DNA from: Bacteroidota bacterium | GTDB lineage: Bacteria > Bacteroidota > Bacteroidia > Chitinophagales > Saprospiraceae | DNA length: 35,811 bases | Direction: 5' to 3' | Assembly: GCA_014190515.1 (NCBI GenBank) | Contig: BJGN01000019.1 | Span: 1-35,811, forward strand | In this document: one piece after another, positions 16,619-24,243 of the stretch | Layout: each line of letters begins with the position of its first letter | Numbering within the stretch: position 1 is the first letter of the stretch | Translations under genes and position numbers: made by a program | Notes under the pieces: generated by a model | Told to the model about the DNA's origin: nothing | Database searches by the model: none | The model's input: the letters and a program-made list of their open reading frames with translations, nothing else

Positions 16619-18625
16619 ATGGACAGTAACAAAAAGCCGGCAAGTCCGGAAAATGGCGGTAACCGCTTTAATGGTTTTTGGATTTACGGAGTAATCATTC
16701 TTACTTTCATAGCTATTAATATGTTCACGATGATTGGTGCTGATAAAAAACAGCTTACTCAAAATCGTTTAGAACAAATGATACGTGATTCTGATATTGA
16801 AAAAATTGAAGTGGTCAATAATCAGAAAGCGCTTATTTATATCAAAAAAGGCAGTTTGTCTAAATATAGTGATATAGAAAAGTCCAATCTTTCTGCAGAC
16901 AGACACCATTATTTTATAGATATTGGAAACGTAGAGGTTTTTAGTTCATCTTTGAAAGAAGTACAAGAAAAGGCAGGGATTCCAAGAGAAAATTGGGTTC
17001 ACCCTGCTTATGTTACCAAAACAAATTGGATAGGACCTATTTTAAATTGGGTTTTACCCGTTTTCATCCTTATTGCTATCTGGCTTTTTATTATGAAAAG
17101 AGTTGGTGGTGGTGGCGGCGGTCCCGGTGGACAGATTTTCAATATTGGAAAATCAAAGGCAACGCTTTTTGACCAAAATAGTAAGGTGAATGTTACTTTC
17201 GCAGACGTCGCTGGTCTGGATGAAGCTAAGGTCGAAGTAATGGAGGTAGTTGATTTCTTGAAAACACCTAAAAAATATACGTCATTGGGTGGAAAAATTC
17301 CAAAGGGCGTTCTTTTGGTTGGCCCTCCGGGAACAGGAAAAACCTTGTTAGCTAAGGCAGTAGCCGGAGAAGCAAGTGTGCCTTTCTTTTCAATTTCAGG
17401 CTCTGATTTCGTAGAGATGTTTGTTGGTGTTGGAGCATCAAGAGTCAGAGACTTGTTTAAACAGGCCAGAGAAAAAGCACCATGTATCGTTTTTATAGAC
17501 GAAATAGATGCTATCGGTAGGGCTCGTGGAAAAAATAATATGCAAGGTGGAAATGATGAGCGCGAAAATACATTAAATCAGCTTTTAGTAGAAATGGACG
17601 GTTTCTCTACTGATAAAGGAGTCATCTTGATGGCTGCTACAAATAGACCTGATATATTAGATAGTGCCTTACTCAGACCTGGTCGTTTTGATAGACAAAT
17701 TGGTATAGATCGCCCTGATCTAAAAGGAAGAGAAGCTATTTTCAAAGTTCATTTAAAGACCATTATCAAGTCAGATGATGTTAAGCCTTTTATCCTTGCT
17801 GAGATGACACCAGGTTTTGCCGGTGCCGATATAGCTAATGTTTGTAACGAGGCAGCACTTATAGCTGCAAGAAGAAACAAAGCGGCTGTCGATTTAGATG
17901 ATTTTAATTATGCATTGGATCGTGTAATTGGTGGATTAGAGAAAAAAAATAAATTAATCTCTCCAGAAGAAAAGAAAATTATTGCTTACCATGAAGCGGG
18001 TCATGCTATCTGCGGCTGGTACCTCGAGCACGCAGCTCCATTGGTAAAAGTGACTATTGTTCCCCGCGGAATTGGAACCTTAGGATTTGCGCAATATTTG
18101 CCAAAAGAAGAAAATATAACCAGGACAGAGCAATTACTCGATAGAATATGTATGACTTTTGGAGGCCGTGCAGCAGAGAAGTTGATTTTTAGTAAAATTT
18201 CAACAGGTGCCCAGAATGACCTCGATCAGGTTACCAAAATGGCGTACAGTATGATCTCTATTTTTGGTATGAATGATAAAGTAGGTCAGGTTTCATTTTA
18301 CGGTATGCAAAATGATTCTTTTCATAAACCTTATTCTGACGAAACAGCATCTTTGATTGACGACGAGGTAAGACAATTGTTGCAACTGCAATATGAAAGG
18401 GCTCAAAATTTATTAACAGAGAAAAAAACGGAGTTGGAAATGTTAGCTCAAGAGCTACTTACCAAAGAGGTTTTACATAAGTCTGATGTCGAAAAATTAA
18501 TCGGACCTCGCCCATATCAGGAGGAAGAGAAATACTATCATCCGGAAGAACCAAAGGAGGAAGTAAAAGAAGAAATAAAAGAGGAAACAAAAGAAGCAGT
18601 GGCTCCAACGGAAGAAAGTAAATAA
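16619..18625 (+). CDS. ftsH: ATP-dependent zinc metalloprotease FtsH
   Basis: Membrane-anchored AAA+ protease that degrades damaged membrane proteins and selected regulators. 668 residues: membrane helix 1 about 21-40, periplasmic part about 41-138, helix 2 about 139-159, then a glycine-rich linker. AAA domain: Walker A GPPGTGKT (235-242), Walker [10 protein letters not shown] (289-297), second region of homology [20 protein letters not shown]. The M41 peptidase has the zinc motif HEAGH with ligands H458 and H462 and catalytic E459. The pore motif [13 protein letters not shown] is intact. The last 35 residues are a charged E/K-rich tail, as in other Bacteroidota FtsH. Ends 3 bases from the convergent EamA gene. 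Confidence 0.98.
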   Translation: MDSNKKPASPENGGNRFNGFWIYGVIILTFIAINMFTMIGADKKQLTQNRLEQMIRDSDIEKIEVVNNQKALIYIKKGSLSKYSDIEKSNLSADRHHYFIDIGNVEVFSSSLKEVQEKAGIPRENWVHPAYVTKTNWIGPILNWVLPVFILIAIWLFIMKRVGGGGGGPGGQIFNIGKSKATLFDQNSKVNVTFADVAGLDEAKVEVMEVVDFLKTPKKYTSLGGKIPKGVLLVGPPGTGKTLLAKAVAGEASVPFFSISGSDFVEMFVGVGASRVRDLFKQAREKAPCIVFIDEIDAIGRARGKNNMQGGNDERENTLNQLLVEMDGFSTDKGVILMAATNRPDILDSALLRPGRFDRQIGIDRPDLKGREAIFKVHLKTIIKSDDVKPFILAEMTPGFAGADIANVCNEAALIAARRNKAAVDLDDFNYALDRVIGGLEKKNKLISPEEKKIIAYHEAGHAICGWYLEHAAPLVKVTIVPRGIGTLGFAQYLPKEENITRTEQLLDRICMTFGGRAAEKLIFSKISTGAQNDLDQVTKMAYSMISIFGMNDKVGQVSFYGMQNDSFHKPYSDETASLIDDEVRQLLQLQYERAQNLLTEKKTELEMLAQELLTKEVLHKSDVEKLIGPRPYQEEEKYYHPEEPKEEVKEEIKEETKEAVAPTEESK

Positions 18626-18628
18626 GCG

Positions 18629-19519
18629 TTATATCCGTTTGTTGTTATAGAATTTATAGATAGGATATATTATAACAGAAAGGATAATTAGCAAACTTCC
18701 CCAATAAAAGGAGTTTGTTAATTGTTCGTTCTCGTTAAGCAGAAACCAGGCAAATACAATGCCATAAAGTGGCTCAAGCGTCATACTAAGGCTAACGGTA
18801 TAGGCACTCAGTTGCTTCATAGCATGAAGGGTTAGAGAATAGGCCAGGCTGGTGCACACAAAAGCTAAAAGAGCTATGTATATCCAATCGTTAGTTCCCT
18901 GAGGAATTACTGCTTCATTAGGGTTGAAAGTTAGCCAAAAGGGAATAGCAATGGTTATCAATATGAGCGCGCTACCGAGTTCGAGATATGTTAGGGTAAT
19001 AGCGTCAGAGAGCAAGGTTAATTTTTGATTTAACGAACTAAAAAGGGAAGCCAGGAAAGCGGAAAAAAGGCCTATCAAAAATCCATCTAAAAATTTTGTC
19101 GGTAAGGTTCGTACAATCAGAATCATTCCTGGTATAATAAGTAGAGAGAGTATTATTTCAATTATATTTACTTTTCTCTTCTGTACCAAAGGTTCAAGAA
19201 AAGCGGTAAATAAAGGCGTTGCGGCGAGAGCTAAAACGCCAACAGACGCATTGGATGCTTTAATGGATCCGTAAAAGGTTAACCAATGAAGACCCACAAT
19301 ACCACCTGTTCCGCAGATAAAGAGGATATTTTTTGTGGAAACCTGTTTAAAAACGGATGTTAATTTTGCAAAAAATCCAAGACTGATTACGGTTAAGAGT
19401 ATTCGCCACCATACGAGAGGCAACGCTGAAAGAGATATGACGGCACCTAAAATGGCTGTAAAGCCAAACAGAATAATTGAAAAATGCAATGCCAGATAGG
19501 AACGTAAAGGCTCTTTCAT
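18629..19519 (-). CDS. EamA-type (DMT superfamily) membrane transporter
   Basis: 296 residues from the chosen ATG (codon at 17-19 of 19500-block, i.e. 19517-19519), with about ten hydrophobic segments in two EamA repeats. The first opens YLALHFSIILFGFTAILG and contains WWRILLTVISLGFF; the second includes LFSSLNQKLTLLSDAITLTYLELGSALI and ends with SMTLEPLYGIVFAWFLLNE. Family members export amino acids or other metabolites, but the substrate cannot be predicted here. An ATG at 19543 would add eight residues; the shorter form matches relatives that begin just before the first helix. Neighbours give no metabolic clue: it converges on ftsH and diverges from a peroxiredoxin gene. Confidence 0.9.
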   Translation of the reverse strand: MKEPLRSYLALHFSIILFGFTAILGAVISLSALPLVWWRILLTVISLGFFAKLTSVFKQVSTKNILFICGTGGIVGLHWLTFYGSIKASNASVGVLALAATPLFTAFLEPLVQKRKVNIIEIILSLLIIPGMILIVRTLPTKFLDGFLIGLFSAFLASLFSSLNQKLTLLSDAITLTYLELGSALILITIAIPFWLTFNPNEAVIPQGTNDWIYIALLAFVCTSLAYSLTLHAMKQLSAYTVSLSMTLEPLYGIVFAWFLLNENEQLTNSFYWGSLLIILSVIIYPIYKFYNNKRI

Positions 19520-19572
19520 GAACAATTTTAGTATTAATGTCATTATAGTATTTTAAACCAAAATAACTTGCT

Positions 19573-20037
19573 ATGTTAAAAATCGGTGATACAGCTCCCT
19601 CGTTTACTTTGTTCTCAAGTGAGAAGAATGAAGTATCTCTTTCAGACTTCCAGGGCCAATCGGTAGTCATTTTGTTCTTCCCTCTTGCATTTACTGGTGT
19701 TTGTACCACTGAATTGTGTAATACCAGAGATGATATCCAGTCTTACAAAAATTTGAATGCCCAAGTTATTGCTATTTCGGTAGATTCTCTTTTTACCCTG
19801 GAAAAATTTAAAGCAGAACAAAATTTGAATTTCCCATTATTGGCAGATTTTAATCGCACAGTTTCTGCAGATTATGGTTGTCTGTATGAAGATTTTGTTT
19901 TGGGAATGAAAAAAGTGGCAAAAAGGTCTGCATTTGTTGTCGATAAAAATGGAATTATCCAATATGCAGAGGTATTGGAAAGTGCTGGAGATTTACCGAA
20001 CTTTATCGCCGTTAAAAATACCTTGCAAAATTTGTAA
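19573..20037 (+). CDS. Peroxiredoxin (AhpC/TSA-type redoxin)
   Basis: Thiol peroxidase reducing hydrogen peroxide or alkyl hydroperoxides, cytosolic (no signal peptide). 154 residues with IGDTAPSFTLFSSEKNEVSLSDF and the active-site stretch FFPLAFTGVCTTELC: peroxidatic Cys44 with Thr41 in the TxxC pattern, plus Cys49 five residues on. The spacing Cys44-Cys49 recalls the AhpE or BCP-like classes, where the second cysteine may resolve the disulfide, though a structural role is equally possible. The C-terminal FVVDKNGIIQYAEVLESAGDLPNF is typical. Runs 12 bases ahead of clpS, so the two are likely one transcript ending at the terminator after clpS. Confidence 0.92.
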   Translation: MLKIGDTAPSFTLFSSEKNEVSLSDFQGQSVVILFFPLAFTGVCTTELCNTRDDIQSYKNLNAQVIAISVDSLFTLEKFKAEQNLNFPLLADFNRTVSADYGCLYEDFVLGMKKVAKRSAFVVDKNGIIQYAEVLESAGDLPNFIAVKNTLQNL

Positions 20038-20049
20038 TTATATAGCTAT

Positions 20050-20364
20050 ATGACGTTTTCTCACGCAGATACGGATGAGCTGATCTTAACCGAAGTGATT
20101 GAGGAATTAGACAGCGATAATACAGGTAATGTGGCCAGATTAATTGTGTTTAATGATGAACACAATACGTTTAATTGGGTCATAGATTGTTTTATGCAAG
20201 TTCTGAATCATTCAGAGGCTCAGGCAGAGCAGTTAGCCCTATTGATTCACCTGAAAGGTAAGGCAACCGTTAAAACGGCACCTAAAAGTGTGCTAAAGCC
20301 TTTTAAGGACTCCTTAACAGATAAAGGTTTGTCAGTAATCATTGAGGAAGACAGTGGTAAGTAA
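20050..20364 (+). CDS. clpS: ClpS adaptor of the Clp protease
   Basis: 104 residues. ClpS binds the N-domain of ClpA/ClpC and delivers substrates with destabilising N-terminal residues. The core RLIVFNDEHNTFNWVIDCFMQVL gives the N-degron pocket residues (ND and the first alpha helix), then HSEAQAEQLALLIHLKGKATVKTAP, with the usual histidine-rich middle reduced to a single HLKGK, and a final strand GLSVIIEE. The N-terminal extension of about 28 residues is acidic and probably flexible. Length is normal. No clpA or clpC is in the window. The gene shares a transcript with the peroxiredoxin and ends at a strong hairpin. Confidence 0.93.
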   Translation: MTFSHADTDELILTEVIEELDSDNTGNVARLIVFNDEHNTFNWVIDCFMQVLNHSEAQAEQLALLIHLKGKATVKTAPKSVLKPFKDSLTDKGLSVIIEEDSGK

Positions 20365-20381
20365 ACGAAAGACTTTAAAAC

Positions 20382-20412
20382 AAAGCCCCAGAGTAAATCC
20401 CTGGGGCTTTTT
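20382..20412 (+). terminator. Rho-independent terminator after clpS
   Basis: A 10-bp perfect GC-containing stem (20382-20391 with 20401-20410), 9-base loop and T tail. It lies 17 bases after the clpS stop and ends the peroxiredoxin-clpS transcript. Confidence 0.9.
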
Positions 20413-20490
20413 AATTGGCTGAAAACTAATTCTTGAATGTATAATCTAACTTGACCTCAATATAAATTTCAATTTTTACAATTCCAAAAA

Positions 20491-20527
20491 ATAATAGGGG
20501 AATTAGGAGTTCCCCTATTATTTTTTT
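20491..20527 (+). terminator. Second strong terminator with no gene in front of it
   Basis: A 12-bp perfect stem (20491-20502 with 20510-20521), 7-base loop and a run of seven T. It stands 80 bases after the clpS terminator with no open frame between them, and 66 bases before the next gene. It may be a backup terminator, the end of a small RNA, or an attenuator for the Kelch gene if transcription starts upstream of it. The stem also has A residues on its left flank, so it could work on both strands. Confidence 0.75.
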
Positions 20528-20562
20528 AAAATGTTCTGATATTTTTTGACCAATTTTCCTTC

Positions 20563-20570
20563 TATATTTG
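20563..20570 (+). promoter_or_regulatory. -7 promoter element for the Kelch-regulator gene
   Basis: TATATTTG, an exact match to TAnnTTTG, 23 bases before the start codon and just downstream of the second terminator. A TTTG at 20545-20548 is only 14 bases away, shorter than usual, so the -33 element is uncertain. Transcription from here would not pass through the terminator hairpin. Confidence 0.6.
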
Positions 20571-20592
20571 TAAGACCGAAAAATATCGATGT

Positions 20593-22032
20593 ATGCTCAG
20601 AAATGTTTTTATTTGCCTTCTTTCGCTATCCCTTTTCATTTCTGACATTACGTGCCAATCCATAAATCAGCCATTAGTTCTATCTTCTGAACAATTTAAT
20701 ATAGCAGTTAATCCTCAAAACGGAGATTATATCGTTCTTGCAAAAGATAGTTTTTATTTATTTAATTTGTCAGTATCGGGAAGGTGGAGATCTTTTAAGT
20801 ACAAAAAGAACGACCTGGATACGGTTTTGAAGCAACCCGTAGAATTGAATTTCATTCACGATGCAAAACAGGTTCTTTTCTTTGCCGGAGGTGGAGGTCA
20901 GGTATATCTATTTAAAGATTCTTCCATTATTCGTAAGGATAAATCCTTTCTGCAAAAAAATCAATTTGGTGCGGCAAGCTTTGAGTTTAAAGATAAAATC
21001 ATTCTTTACAGCGGGTATGGCTTTTATTCGTATAAACCATATATGACTGAATATTCCGATAAAACCAATGAATGGTTTTTAAGACCTTATGCTTCTAATC
21101 AATATCTACCTAAAGGTAGGCAAGCGGTCGTTTTTCAGATAGATAAACAACGGGGTTATTTTTATATGTCTTCGGGTTATACATTAAACAAGCCTTATTT
21201 TGAAGATGTAGAAAATTTGGATTTAAATGATGTATGGAGATTTGACTTGAACACAAATAAGTGGAAACAACTTGGGTATATAAAAGACGATAGGAGAATA
21301 AGAAATCTTCGGTTTCCTTTCTTTGCCAAGGGAAATTTCTACGCGATTGAAAAAGGACCAAATAATGCTGTAGTAAAAATAAATATAGCTAATAATTCAT
21401 TTGAAAAATTTAAAACAGATCATCTGGTTGATCAGTCTTTAGTAGAATATGGGACGGTCTATAATACTAAGGATGAAAATATTCTTTTGGTAATACAGGG
21501 AAAAGACCTAAGGGACAAACATAGTTTTATAGTAAGTATAGTGCCACTCAAAGAATTAGAAAAGAACTTAATTATATCCAAAAAATATTATTTCACTGTA
21601 TTTGATAGGTTATGGCCCTTTGTTTTGATGATCGTGGTTCTTATGAGTGTAGTATTTTTCAATAGGGCGTTTAAGAAAAGAAAAAATAATCAGCGAAATG
21701 AAAAGCTGGTCATTCATTTTAATCTGGCTGTAAACGAATTTACTTTTAGTGAAATCAAGATACCTTTTGAGGATGAACAGATTCAGTTTCTACATTATCT
21801 GGTTGAAAACGGAGGAGAAATTTCAAACAATGATTTGTTAGACTTTATTAAAAAAGGTCAGGAATCCTTAGATACTTTAAAGAAAAGGAAGTTAAAATTA
21901 ATATTGGATATAAATCAAATTTTTAAAATTTGCACCGGTTTGAGTAAACCGTTTTTACTTGAACTAAAAGATGAAAACGACAGGAGGTATAAAGACTATC
22001 TAATTAACCCTATTTATGAGGTGAGGATGTAA
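20593..22032 (+). CDS. Kelch-like membrane protein with winged-helix-like cytoplasmic end
   Basis: Not a named family that I recognise. 479 residues. A signal peptide (1-21) leads into a periplasmic part to about residue 335 rich in propeller-like strands with Kelch features: DVWRFDLNTNKWKQLGYI, TEYSDKTNEWFLRPY, YFYMSSGY. A single membrane helix (about 341-357) is followed by KKRK, placing residues 360-479 in the cytoplasm. That end resembles an OmpR-type winged helix: IQFLHYLVENGGEISNNDLLDFI, basic helix KKRKLKLILDINQI, then a beta hairpin ending YLINPIYEV. This would be a one-component membrane regulator without a kinase. The DNA-binding part is an inference from secondary-structure pattern. 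Own promoter and flanking terminators make it monocistronic. Confidence 0.6.
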   Translation: MLRNVFICLLSLSLFISDITCQSINQPLVLSSEQFNIAVNPQNGDYIVLAKDSFYLFNLSVSGRWRSFKYKKNDLDTVLKQPVELNFIHDAKQVLFFAGGGGQVYLFKDSSIIRKDKSFLQKNQFGAASFEFKDKIILYSGYGFYSYKPYMTEYSDKTNEWFLRPYASNQYLPKGRQAVVFQIDKQRGYFYMSSGYTLNKPYFEDVENLDLNDVWRFDLNTNKWKQLGYIKDDRRIRNLRFPFFAKGNFYAIEKGPNNAVVKINIANNSFEKFKTDHLVDQSLVEYGTVYNTKDENILLVIQGKDLRDKHSFIVSIVPLKELEKNLIISKKYYFTVFDRLWPFVLMIVVLMSVVFFNRAFKKRKNNQRNEKLVIHFNLAVNEFTFSEIKIPFEDEQIQFLHYLVENGGEISNNDLLDFIKKGQESLDTLKKRKLKLILDINQIFKICTGLSKPFLLELKDENDRRYKDYLINPIYEVRM

Positions 22033-22037
22033 AATAC

Positions 22038-22067
22038 AAAAAGCCAACCTTTTCAGATTGACTTTTT
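22038..22067. terminator. Bidirectional hairpin between the Kelch gene and tRNA-Asn
   Basis: A 10-bp stem (22038-22047 with 22058-22067), complete on the minus strand with one G-T pair and with one mismatch on the plus strand. A runs and T runs flank it. It lies 5 bases after the Kelch gene stop and directly behind the tRNA-Asn 3' end, so it probably ends both convergent transcripts. Confidence 0.75.
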
Positions 22068-22068
22068 G

Positions 22069-22142
22069 CGCCTCAGGTAGGGCTCGAACCTACGACCTAC
22101 GGATTAACAGTCCGCCGCTCTAACCGGCTGAGCTACTGAGGC
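22069..22142 (-). tRNA. tRNA-Asn (anticodon GTT)
   Basis: The complete cloverleaf reads on the minus strand: 7-bp acceptor GCCTCAG/CTGAGGC, D arm GCTC/GAGC, anticodon stem GCGGA/TCCGT with loop CTGTTAA (anticodon GTT), variable loop AGGTC, and T arm GTAGG TTCGAGC CCTAC. Discriminator base G. The 3' CCA is not encoded. Confidence 0.97.
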
Positions 22143-22181
22143 AGGTTAGATGTACCTTCAGATATTTTCAAAAGGCGACTG

Positions 22182-22213
22182 CAAAAATAGTAGGATTATT
22201 AAATAAATTGCAA
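22182..22213 (-). promoter_or_regulatory. Promoter of tRNA-Asn
   Basis: On the minus strand: TTG, 21 bases, then TATTTTTG (22182-22189), a Bacteroidota -33/-7 pair. The start site would fall about 30 bases before the tRNA 5' end. Confidence 0.6.
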
Positions 22214-22245
22214 TATTTACACAATAAATTTTAAAAAAAATCACA

Positions 22246-23169
22246 ATGAAATTATTAACTGTTGGTACTGTGGCATTTGACGATATTGAAACGCCATTTG
22301 GTAGAGCAGAAAAGGCTATTGGTGGCGCTGCAACTTATATATCATTAGCCGCATCATACTTTGCCGAGCAGGTTAGAATCGTTTCTGTAGTGGGTGACGA
22401 TTTTCCTGAAAGCGTTTTGCAAGACTTAACAAGTCGCAATATTGATTTGGCAGGGCTGGAAGTAAAGAAAGGCGAAAAGTCGTTTTTCTGGGCGGGACGA
22501 TACCACAATGACATGAACTCCCGGGATACCCTTGAAACGCAACTCAACGTATTAGCCGATTTTAATCCTATTCTTCCTGAAGCATATAAAAGTTCAGAAT
22601 TTTTAATGTTAGGAAACCTTACGCCAGACATTCAATTATCGGTTATTGAACAAATGGTGGGTAAGCCAAAATTAATTGCGTTGGATACCATGAACTTTTG
22701 GATGGATATTGCCATGGAAAGTCTTAAAAAGGTATTAAAAAGAATTGACATGCTTATTATCAATGACGAAGAGGCCAGGCAACTCGCAGGTACCTATTCG
22801 TTGGTGACGGCAGCGGCAATCATTCATGAAATGGGACCTAAATTTGTTGTGATTAAAAAAGGAGAACACGGCGCCCTTTTATTTGAAGGGGAAAATATAT
22901 TTTATGCTCCTGCATTACCATTAGCGGAGGTTTTTGACCCAACAGGTGCCGGCGATACCTTTGCAGGCGGATTGATGGGGTATTTAGCGATGACCGGAGA
23001 GGTTTCTTTTGAAAATTTAAAAAGAGCTATTATTTACGGTTCAGCAATGGCTTCATTTTGCGTTGAAAAGTTTAGTACAGAAAGACTCCTGAACCTTTCT
23101 AAAGTTGACATTGATGCGCGGATAGAAAAATTTGTTAAACTCGTTAATTTTGATTCTATTCCAGTGTAA
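22246..23169 (+). CDS. PfkB-family carbohydrate or nucleoside kinase
   Basis: 307 residues of the ribokinase/PfkB family, which phosphorylate sugars or nucleosides with ATP. The N-terminal GGAATYISLAASYF and VVGDDFPESVL motifs and the C-terminal signature DPTGAGDTFAGGLMGYLA (catalytic base Asp237) are intact. LIINDEEARQLAG, KFVVIKKGEHGALLF complete the fold. The substrate is not predictable: the residues I can see do not pick out ribose, fructose, adenosine or inosine. No sugar operon surrounds it. It ends 1 base before the convergent rlmN stop. No promoter element with full consensus was found ahead of it. Confidence 0.9.
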   Translation: MKLLTVGTVAFDDIETPFGRAEKAIGGAATYISLAASYFAEQVRIVSVVGDDFPESVLQDLTSRNIDLAGLEVKKGEKSFFWAGRYHNDMNSRDTLETQLNVLADFNPILPEAYKSSEFLMLGNLTPDIQLSVIEQMVGKPKLIALDTMNFWMDIAMESLKKVLKRIDMLIINDEEARQLAGTYSLVTAAAIIHEMGPKFVVIKKGEHGALLFEGENIFYAPALPLAEVFDPTGAGDTFAGGLMGYLAMTGEVSFENLKRAIIYGSAMASFCVEKFSTERLLNLSKVDIDARIEKFVKLVNFDSIPV

Positions 23170-23170
23170 A

Positions 23171-24211
23171 TTAATCCTGATTGGCTAACTGTCCGCATGC
23201 AGCATCAATATCTTTTCCCCTGCTTCGGCGGACAGTTACCATTATTCCTTTTTCCCGGATAGTCTTTGCAAAAATATCTATCTTATTTCCACTGGCTTTT
23301 TCAAAAGGGGCATCGGGAATAGGATTGTATTCAATAATATTTATTCTTACCGGAAAATTCCTACATAGTTTAACCAGGTTTAAAGCATCGGCAACGGAAT
23401 CATTAAATCCCTGGAAAGCAATATATTCATAACTAATTCTATTTCCTGTTTTTTCATAATAATAAGAAATAGCTTCTGAGATAGCCTTTAAGTTGTTTGA
23501 TTCATTAATGGGCATTATCTGATTTCTTTTTTCGTCATCAGCTGCATGAAGAGAAAGGGCTAAATTAGTTTTTGTCCCATCATCGGCTAATTGCCTGATC
23601 ATTTTCCCAATGCCCGCTGTACTGATAGTAATTCGTCGGGCTGCCATGTTCCAGCCTGTCGGTGAAGTTAACTTTTCAATACTGTCCATAACAGGTTTGT
23701 ATGCTAAGAGCGGTTCGCCCATGCCCATGTAGACAACGTTTGTCAGTTTTTTATTAAAATGCTCGAGGCATAAGTTATTTATGGCATTGACCTGACTTAC
23801 AATTTCTCCTGCGGTCAGATTTCTTTCTCTTTTCATTTTTCCCGTTGCACAAAAACTGCAAGTCAAGCTGCAACCAACCTGGCTGGAAACGCATACGGTA
23901 AATCGGTTTTCATCCAATACGGGAATAAGTACGCTCTCTATGTTAAATCCGTCATGTAATCTGAATCTGGCTTTTATTGTCCCGTCTTCACTAATTTGTT
24001 GTTTGTCCAACGCAATGTTAAGGAAAATAAAATATTCATTTAGTTTTTCCCGAAGAGAAATGGGTAGGTTCGTCATTTCCTCGAAAGACTGAGCGTTATG
24101 TTGCCACAGCCAGGCATAGATTTGTTTGGCACGAAAAGATGGCTGTCCCCAGGAGCTTAGTAATTCAGATAAACTGGATAGAGAAGCCTCTCTAATATCT
24201 TGTTGTTTCAT
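23171..24211 (-). CDS. rlmN: 23S rRNA (adenine2503-C2)-methyltransferase RlmN
   Basis: Radical-SAM enzyme that methylates A2503 of 23S rRNA and, in E. coli, A37 of some tRNAs. 346 residues from the chosen ATG. The cluster motif CSLTCSFC gives C114, C118 and C121; the methyl-carrying cysteine is C339 in AACGQL. Other markers are FRAKQIYAWLWQ, VVYMGMGEPLLAYKPV, RRITISTAGI, LALSLHAADDEKR and INIIEYNPIPD. An in-frame ATG at 24274 would extend it by 21 residues across the end of the aminopeptidase gene, without family match, so I use MKQQDI. Likely co-transcribed with the upstream aminopeptidase (32-base gap). Confidence 0.95.
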   Translation of the reverse strand: MKQQDIREASLSSLSELLSSWGQPSFRAKQIYAWLWQHNAQSFEEMTNLPISLREKLNEYFIFLNIALDKQQISEDGTIKARFRLHDGFNIESVLIPVLDENRFTVCVSSQVGCSLTCSFCATGKMKRERNLTAGEIVSQVNAINNLCLEHFNKKLTNVVYMGMGEPLLAYKPVMDSIEKLTSPTGWNMAARRITISTAGIGKMIRQLADDGTKTNLALSLHAADDEKRNQIMPINESNNLKAISEAISYYYEKTGNRISYEYIAFQGFNDSVADALNLVKLCRNFPVRINIIEYNPIPDAPFEKASGNKIDIFAKTIREKGIMVTVRRSRGKDIDAACGQLANQD

Positions 24212-24243
24212 AGAAAACGAAATATTGTAATGATAGGGGGTGT

